From assembly GCA_038025085.1 (NCBI GenBank), contig CM076139.1:21407307-21471306 (forward strand): DNA of 64,000 nt. The letters are read 5' to 3'. The notes beneath the pieces are model-generated. The model was given only the letters and a program-made list of their open reading frames with translations, had not been told where the DNA came from and ran no database searches. This stretch comes from Tetragonia tetragonoides (lineage: Eukaryota > Streptophyta > Magnoliopsida > Caryophyllales > Aizoaceae). Position numbers and translations under genes: made by a program. This document shows positions 57,481-64,000 of this stretch, in pieces; the first letter of the stretch is position 1; each line of letters starts with the position of its first letter.

Positions 57481-58697
57481 TGCTCGGCCTAGTACAATTA
57501 AAAAAAAATTCTTCAATGAGTATTGAGAGGTTTACCATGAAACTGCAACTAGCACAATAGTTAGCTTTAGTTTCTTAGCACCAAATCAATCATATATATA
57601 TCTTACGAAACTTGAATGAAATGACAGAATGCATTCAAGAACCTAAAACAATTACAGCCACTCAAGATATTGAAGGTTCAGCTCAATCTATGCTGTGGAC
57701 AACGCCTAAACTATGATCTCAAGATCACAGGTAACCTTAACGACATTTTCCTATTTATATACATAAATATTAAAATTACTGTTTTAACCAAAACATTTTA
57801 ACCAATTTGATATGTTCGAAAAAAGCTCTGGCGTGTTTGTTAATCGACAAACAAGCTTAAAAGTGGGTTGGGGAGGAACAGGGCTTTCTAGATCTAGAGA
57901 GAGAAGCGGTTTCCTCAAACTCCTAGCTAGACCTTGAACCAAGCCCAAGAAACCAGCCTCCATCATCGACTACTCCTCTTGTTCACCACCACCTTTTCTT
58001 CCAGGCTCCAGCCCACCGCATCAACTCACCATTTCCCTCCAAACGTTTATCAGCCTATTTGGACTGGGTTCCTTCTCTTTCTTGAATTCAGTAGCTTGAT
58101 TTTGTTTTCCGCCGTTCAGGTTTTTGGGTTCCTTGCCGAAATGTTCTTGTTGTTGGTTGTGTAGCTGAGATAGCCTGGGTGGGTTGTTCCGATTGGTTTC
58201 AATTTTGAGCAATTTGCTACTATTGTTGGTTCAATTTGTGGATTGAGCTTCTAATTGGCCTTTCAGGGTTAGTCGTTTGGCCCCTGACTCCAGCGTTTCG
58301 TCCACCATCGCCTCCCAGATTGTCTACCACATTTGGTTGCTGATGTGAGGAGTTTGGAGGGAAGTGGCTGTTTGGCCCCCTGTGTTGCACACAGATTTTG
58401 AAGATGAGTGAGTCATGAGATTGACCCTTTTTTTGGTCCACCTTGTGAAGCCACTTTTCAGCCTTATTTTTTCAGAGTTCTATCCTTTTTGCTTGTGAAA
58501 TCCACACTATATCATGACTTAAGTGCAGAAAAGTTTGATGGAAGGAGTAGGTTTTTGATGTTTCTCTAATTTTTTGATACATCCTTAGTGCACTGAACAA
58601 CTTAGGCAGCGAATTACGTTTCAGTACCTGTTCCTTGTACTGAAATATACCTCATACTATGTGAGTATGTGACACTGAGTTGGATCAATAAATTATG
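57481..58697. other. Intergenic DNA with one leader-like block
   Basis: Between 57900 and 58440 there are short frames on both strands with Pro/Ser-rich content and CT-rich leader character, but no splice-supported gene. The rest shows nothing. Confidence 0.35.
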
Positions 58698-58699
58698 TA

Positions 58700-58952
58700 C
58701 TACCTCCGTTCCAAAATGAGCTTTCTGTTTGACTTTGCACAGTCTTCGAAACAACACTTTGACCATTGATAACTATAATTATACAAATAACTACTCGTAG
58801 TTTATAAAAAGTTGATATTGTGAAAGTATAATTAAAAATGAATCTAACAAATGTATTTTCATCTTATAAATGTCTATAGTTTTTTCACAAATCAATAGTC
58901 AAATTTTGTAAAGTTTGACTCAAAAAAAGAAACAGGAAGCTCATTTTGGAGA
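58700..58952. mobile_element. Stowaway-like MITE, right end missing
   Basis: CTACCTCCGTTCCAAAATGA at the left after TA 58698-58699. The right inverted arm reads CCAAAATGAGCTTCCTGTTT and then stops: the outer CTCCCTCCGT word is absent. L1 sequence begins directly at the break, so the end was lost by deletion. Confidence 0.8.
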
Positions 58953-59441
58953 CTTCAGCCCATCTCTTCCTCCATTGCGATGTGGCCTTTAGTTTCTGGC
59001 GTAGATTGTTTGGTGTTTCTGGTGAGTCGTGGCTTAAAATGTTAGGGAATTCATGCAGATGCGATTTTTAGGCTTTGGAGGTGGAAAGGAGAAGTTGTTG
59101 TGGCGTAACGTCTATTCTGCAAAGGCGTGGTCCATTTGGTTAGAGAGGAATGCATAGGTGTTCACTTTGGAGGTGGAAAGGAGAAGTTGTTGTGGCGTAA
59201 TGTCTATTCTGCAAAGGCGTGGTCCATTTGGTTAGAGAGGAATGCATGGGTGTTCACTTTGGAGGTGGAAAGGAGAAGTTGTTGTGGCGTAATGTCTATT
59301 CTGCAAAGGCATGGTCCATTTGGTTAGAGAGGAATGCATGGGTGTTCACTTTGGAGGTGGAAAGGAGAAGTTGTTGTGGCGTAATGTCTATTCTGCAAAG
59401 GCGTGGTCCATTTGGTAGAGAGGAATGCATGGGTGTTCACT
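58953..59441 (+). repeat. 92-bp minisatellite inside an L1 remnant
   Basis: The first 110 bp code an L1 zinc-binding end (HLFLHCDVAFSFWRRLFGVS). From 59074 a 92-bp unit (TTTGGAGGTGGAAAGG... GGAATGCATGGGTGTTCAC) is repeated about four times at 59074, 59166, 59258 and 59350. The unit codes WSIWLERNAWVF, an L1 ORF2 segment. Because 92 is not a multiple of three, each copy shifts the frame. Copies differ by only a few bases, so expansion is recent. Confidence 0.93.
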
Positions 59442-60350
59442 GAGAAGTTTGTTCCCATAATAGTATTTTGAGTTAGACACTTTAGGTATCAATTTGATGG
59501 TAGTACAATTAACTGATTTTTGAAAGTGTGCCTAACACAATTCCGCACACTAAGCAAATTTCCACCTTGATCATAGGCCAGTATTCCTTATAAGAGATAA
59601 CCTGATATCCATCAACTTTTGGTGCTTTTAATCTGCCATCAAGAAGACGGCAGCGTATACTTTCTGATCAAGATGGGGGGCACAAAGCCAATTGTTGCTC
59701 TAGATATCTTTGGTAGGAACTCTGCTGCTGATCCCACAAGCTCTTATAGAAGTCCATTATCTCATTTTGGATGTCTTGAAATTGAGTCAGGATGCTAAGT
59801 AGCTGATGACTGTACTGATGTTGTGACACTTGGTCAAATACAAATTGAATATTTTGAAAATGGATAGTCTTTTAGATATGAAGAACTTGATTGTGTGGGA
59901 TAACAATGTGATTAAGTATTGTGTTTGTCTTTTCTTGCGCAGTTGTTTGTATAGTTCCCACTCTCTACCCGTTCCTGATCTCCAATTATAGAAAAAAGCT
60001 ACCTTTGAGTTTAACTAATTATGATGTATGGATATTATCCTGGACAAAATGCTTTCAAATATTTCCTCTTTTCTAGGGTTTATACACGCACGAACTTCTG
60101 TGTGCAGAGCTATGTTCTGGTGACTAGAGTCTGTGCTACACCCTAAACATGGTCTTTGGTAGTCTTTGTGAATATCCTGCTATTAGACTAATGTCTACTT
60201 TATGACGGAATGAAATTTCAAGCAAATTTATTCTGAATGATTTGATGAATATCTAGGATTTCTAATTGTCTTTCCTGGGCGTAAGCAGTGTTGATTCGTC
60301 CAAAGAGTCTGTTAGACATGGTATGTGACAATCTCATATCTGCGTATTTT
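59442..60350. other. Intergenic or intronic DNA
   Basis: A fragment SRRRQRILSDQDGGHKAN near 59640 is the only coding-like piece. Otherwise no gene is visible. It may be intron of the gene with exons downstream. Confidence 0.35.
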
Positions 60351-60354
60351 TCAG

Positions 60355-60423
60355 TTACAAGTGAAAGAAGATGCACTGGTTAGTTTCAAGAGTGAACTTC
60401 CTGTCATGGAACAAGAAATTCAG
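60355..60423 (+). CDS. Candidate internal exon, unrecognised gene
   Basis: TTTTTCAG precedes and GTATGG follows. The 69 bp give 23 codons, LQVKEDALVSFKSELPVMEQ EIQ, phase 0 at both ends. Family unknown. Confidence 0.45.
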
Positions 60424-60769
60424 GTATGGATTTTGTACATCCTTTCTTGCTTGTGTTAACAGTGGAGCTCCACTTTGAATAACGTGATAATGAATTTATA
60501 ATTTCTCAGTCTGGCACTCGGACTTCTGATACAGAACATATATTTTCTCCATTTCTCACAGTCCGTACTACCTCAAATAGTTCATTTCAGTTAGATTCTG
60601 CATACTCTAATCCTTAGCAAAAGAGTAATATTCGTTGATAATGCTTGTAGGTATCTCATTAGCATTTCTTCTTCTTTTTCTCTTCTTAAGTATCTAAAAC
60701 ATGATGCAATATAACTGGTGGTATTGTGAATATTCACTTTTCTTTCTTTTCTTTTCTTGTCATGTGCAG

Positions 60770-60893
60770 GCTTGCTACTTTAGCAGATGAAATAGTTAAA
60801 GCTGGGATTCCGAAAGGTTCTAGAAAGATTAATGGGAAGTACATCCATTCCTATCTAATTACCAGACTAGAAGATTTGTTGGCATTTTCTGCT
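60770..60893 (+). CDS. Candidate internal exon, unrecognised gene
   Basis: GTGCAG precedes and GTAAAT follows. It codes LATLADEIVKAGIPKGSRKI and then KYIHSYLITRLEDLLAFSA. The entry phase (one base before LAT) does not match the exit phase of the 60355-60423 exon, so an exon between them is missing or that exon belongs elsewhere. Confidence 0.55.
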
Positions 60894-61379
60894 GTAAATA
60901 TATTTATGGGTATGTATGCATTAGTATCCCAAAATTCTGGAATTGTGTCTCTGTTGTAGCTGTCTATAATTATGTGGGAAGCTGTTTTAGATTTCATCTA
61001 AAGTATACTATTACAGTCATATGGAAGAACAATATATGAAAGAATACTTAGTACATTACCAGAGGCATCAGACAAAGTTCTTGACTGTCACCGTGCCAAT
61101 CCCATAATTCTTAGCTTACTAAAAGCAAGATGTTGCATTGTCAATCAAATAGGGGAGGGGTCGAGGGAGTGTTGTTCTGTCAACATATTATTCTAAGCTT
61201 TTCTTATTCTAACAAAAAACATTAAATCAACTTTAACATAGTGATGACTTTTCGTCAAGGTCCTCCCCATCCACCTCCCTTGTGCCACCCCCCCCCCCCC
61301 CCCTCTTTCTAAATAAAAAGAAAAGAATAAGAAAGTGAATTTTTTTTAAAGACCACACAAATCCTTCTCACGTCACTTT

Positions 61380-61985
61380 ATCCCTCCCTTCACCAACCCC
61401 CCTTTTCCCCAATTTCTTTTGAAAGTTGAGGTTCCCCTTAAGAAGCGTGCTTTTGTGTGGGACGTGGTGCTGGAGGAGGTTTAGATGGTCTATTTCTCGA
61501 GATGTGTGTGTGCTTTGTCACTATGCTAGCAAGACGTGTTTGCACTTGTTCGTGCATTGTCATTTCACACATTCTATTTGGGTCCGCTGTTTAGTGGTGG
61601 GGGGGGGGGGGAGTATTTGATTTGCCTTCCACCATTACCCAACTTATACAGTCTCGACTCTCCTCTTTTGGGCTTGGTAGGGGCAAGGATAATAGAATGT
61701 TGTGGCAGTGTCCTTTTTTTACCATCTTTTGGTGTGTTGGTTGAAATGGAACTCTCTAATCTTTAATGGGGTTTCTAAGCCTCTTGGGTTTGTTTCGGAT
61801 CGGGTGGTGTACTTGGCTTTTCCTTGGGCCAAGGCTTTGGGGGCTTTTCTAGGAGCTCCTCTCACTGACGTGCAACGTCATTCGGACGAATTGTAATTTT
61901 AGCTCTTTCTTTAAGGACTCCTTGTCCTCTTCATTTGTAAAGCTTTCTCAATTCAGCTTTTAGTAGAATTTATCTTTATTTAGAA
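61380..61985 (+). pseudogene. L1 3' fragment in an intron
   Basis: Plus-strand zinc-binding piece CVLCHYASKTCLHLFVHCHF, then DRVVYLAFPWAKALGAFLGA and a tail with AAGGACTCCTTGTCCTCTTC. It is the same L1 subfamily as 43878-44640. It lies between the exons at 60770 and 62041. A poly-G run (61600-61610) and a shift break it. Confidence 0.75.
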
Positions 61986-62040
61986 ATAATATGTTAACGA
62001 GCACCCAGGATAAATATTTTTACACATTTCAGCTGTGCAG

Positions 62041-62121
62041 AAGAAATTACTTGACCAAATACAGGATGTGGATGCTGCACAATTCAAGGAGGTGCCTGTA
62101 TTTTGGGTTGGTATGGCTGAG
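62041..62121 (+). CDS. Candidate internal exon, unrecognised gene
   Basis: Preceded by GTGCAG and followed by GTAAGA. It has 27 codons, KKLLDQIQDVDAAQFKEVPV FWVGMAE, phase 0, joining cleanly to the exon ending at 60893. Together the two exons give an unbroken 68-residue segment. I do not recognise the family. Confidence 0.55.
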
Positions 62122-63436
62122 GTAAGAATGATAACTATTATGTTTCCAAATGCTGAATGTATTTTCCTAACTACCTATGTTGTCAGAATACTGTTCCTAC
62201 TTTGATGTTTGGTACAAAGGAATAAATTTAATGGGAATGGTAACCAAACTTATACTCAGCCTAGGAAAACGTACTTGAGAATCAAGTCAAAATAGGTAGT
62301 ATGTGGTAATAAATGGATTTCTTATGTTTGCATTACCATGAAAATAAATGGAGAAAACATGCTGACTTATCCTACATTAACTTGCTTGTGCTTCAAAATT
62401 CTCCTGACCTCTGCTTCTAAGGCCTATTTCGTTCAACAATGTTCAATGTGTATATAGACTAAGAGAAATAGCTAAATGCATTTTCTTATATGGGGCTGTG
62501 TTTAATTGTGTATTTAGAAAATACTGTTGTTTACGGTGTTAAATCTGAAAAGAATGATAATGATTGGCCCTCCAAGATTTGAAAACAATGTGGCCATTTG
62601 AAATCAATTGCTATTTTACTGTACCTGCAATGGAGCCCCACTTTCTAAAACCTGCAAATGATTTTTGGGGACATACACCCTTCCTAAAGCCATGTCAGCT
62701 TTCCGCCTTCCGGCATCTAAAATGGCGGAACTAGTCCTCCTGAAATTATCAGTTGCAATTATAGCCTTGGCCCAAGCACATGTCATTCCTTCCCTCCAAT
62801 TCATCATTTCTTTCCCCGATGCATCTGATCTCCAGTTCTCCGCCCCCTCTCTGTTCGTGAGTCATAGCCACCACTTCCAGGTCCATCTACCCGTCTTTCC
62901 TTACACTTCCATTTCATCTGTAACAGATCAACTACTTGCCAGCCACAACGTGGCTCAGAAGCTGGCTGCCGTCAGGTACTAATGGTTCGAGGAGTCAACA
63001 AAGAAGAATGTAACGGTAAATAATCAATTTTGATACGAAATTAATGTCAATTGATTTCTTATTGGTTGTTTTCAGTCATCCTTATCTACATTCAACCTCA
63101 ATTGAAAGCGTATTATGATTATTCATTGTCAGGGTGTACTAATCACAATAAAATTCTTTAATTCAGATACCAGTGACAAAATTCAAATGTTCCTAAGAAT
63201 CCCTACAAATTGGCACTCCTGGCTTTCCAAACTGTATCGCTTCATTGATAAATTTACAGCTATGGTACTATAATGTCAGTAACGATTGGAACTTTTGCTG
63301 CTCCAAAGTACGGAATGTGTCTCTAACCAAGAATGCTTTACTGGTAATTACTACAATTACAATACTCTATTTCATAGATTTTTGGCATCTAAATTCATCT
63401 GCTCCAATCTGGTTTATTGTTCCAAGATTGTTACAT
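62122..63436. other. Intergenic or intronic DNA
   Basis: One 105-codon frame (62665-62982, plus) has an equally open opposite strand and no family match, so it is not called. No splice-supported continuation of the preceding gene was found. Confidence 0.35.
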
Positions 63437-63625
63437 TGTTAGAGATATGATATCGGGAAAATATTATGAGAATATATTTTCCCCATCTATTTAGGAAACA
63501 AGATATATAATATATGATATTATATATTTAGGATATTATACTAGTGATCTAATGTATTGAGGAAACTAATATATTTAGGATATATTAATTAATGAATATA
63601 TTTTCCCGATATCATATCTCTAACA
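63437..63625. mobile_element. Short solo LTR, Copia-like, with inverted ends
   Basis: 189 bp starting TGTTAGAGATATGATATC and ending GATATCATATCTCTAACA; the ends are a perfect 28-bp inverted pair. TACAT is duplicated at 63432-63436 and 63626-63630. The TG...CA ends and 5-bp duplication mark an LTR; no internal region is present. Confidence 0.85.
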
Positions 63626-63630
63626 TACAT

Positions 63631-64000
63631 AGAACACTAATGCTACCTTTTTGATAGTGGACATGTTCTTGGGTAGTATGAGGTCTGGTTGAATAGTCAA
63701 TATATGTAATTATGTGTTGTAGTAATGTTCTGGAAAGATGATGATTTAGTGCTGGCTTATTTAATTCAAAAATATTGTTAGGATGGGAAAATTATTTGGA
63801 TAGTTCCCTCAACTATTAAGGTTTGTTTGGTGCTAGTCTCCTATTTGAACTATGAAAAACCTGCACACTTATAGCTTGACAGCTTCAAAGTAATGTAGAA
63901 AGATGAATCTATGCATTTGATAGCTTGGAAGTGATATAATTTGGATTCAACAATAAGATGTTTCATGTTGGAAGTTTACATTCAGGGCATGTTTTTCTAG
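63631..64000. other. Intergenic DNA to window end
   Basis: Nothing recognisable. Confidence 0.5.

Noticed and set aside
62665..62982. 105-codon frame as a secreted or membrane protein gene
   Set aside because: The opposite strand is equally open, there is no family match, and the hydrophobic segment is not N-terminal.

Overview
This 64 kb window is plant nuclear DNA, most likely from a eudicot. The evidence is AT-rich intergenic sequence, plant-type Ty1/copia and Ty3/gypsy elements primed by initiator-Met tRNA, plant L1 LINEs with a DUF4283-like ORF1, Stowaway, Tourist, Mutator and hAT MITEs, and a GT-AG intron in a B3-like gene. I cannot name the species. There is no bacterial, organellar or CRISPR content. 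Most of the window is nested transposable elements, and very few host exons are recognisable.

Layout. (1) 0.4-11 kb is a chain of elements abutting at (TA)n tracts. The second has long terminal inverted repeats and was invaded by a rearranged Copia complex (1.65-8.18 kb): a deletion-derivative Copia with a single internal LTR, next to a younger Copia with paired 717-bp LTRs that lacks most of its reverse transcriptase. The third carries a degenerate telomere-like minisatellite. (2) 11.1-12.4 kb is a Copia-type LTR relic and 13.3-13.8 kb a fold-back Mutator-type MITE. (3) 14.3-22 kb is a degenerate near-complete L1 interrupted inside ORF2 by a 2.85-kb solo LTR with a 5-bp target duplication. 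(4) 22.9-23.6 kb is a Tourist-type MITE with a Stowaway inside it. (5) 23.9-29.4 kb is a structurally complete but mutated Ty3/gypsy element. (6) 29.4-31.6 kb holds unrecognised gene-like remnants. (7) 33.3-36.8 kb holds L1 3' ends with intact target duplications. (8) 37.6-43.4 kb is a Tat-like gypsy element without pol, carrying an antisense extra ORF and a 1-kb array of about 43-bp repeats. (9) 43.9-44.6 kb is an L1 fragment.

(10) The clearest host gene lies at 46.1-48.6 kb on the minus strand: a two-exon protein with a B3-like domain and a C-terminal coiled coil. A PIF/Harbinger-like element sits in its last exon at a TTA target, exactly at the junction of a 66-bp (22-codon) in-frame tandem duplication. 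Removing the element on paper, with one TTA copy, reopens the frame to the original stop. (11) 49-56 kb is dense in small elements: a hAT MITE, a second Tourist MITE of the same family, a Stowaway, a SINE-like unit, and an L1 carrying a hAT insertion. (12) 56-64 kb holds exon-like blocks on both strands, L1 fragments, a 92-bp minisatellite that arose inside L1 coding sequence, and a small Copia-like solo LTR with long inverted ends.

Exact target duplications and nesting give a partial order of insertion. No autonomous element with all catalytic parts intact is visible: the elements checked have lost RT, pol or key catalytic residues. No new defence or metabolic system was found. The most interesting objects are the rearranged Copia complex, the Tat-like element with its repeat array, and the Harbinger interruption of the B3-like gene.
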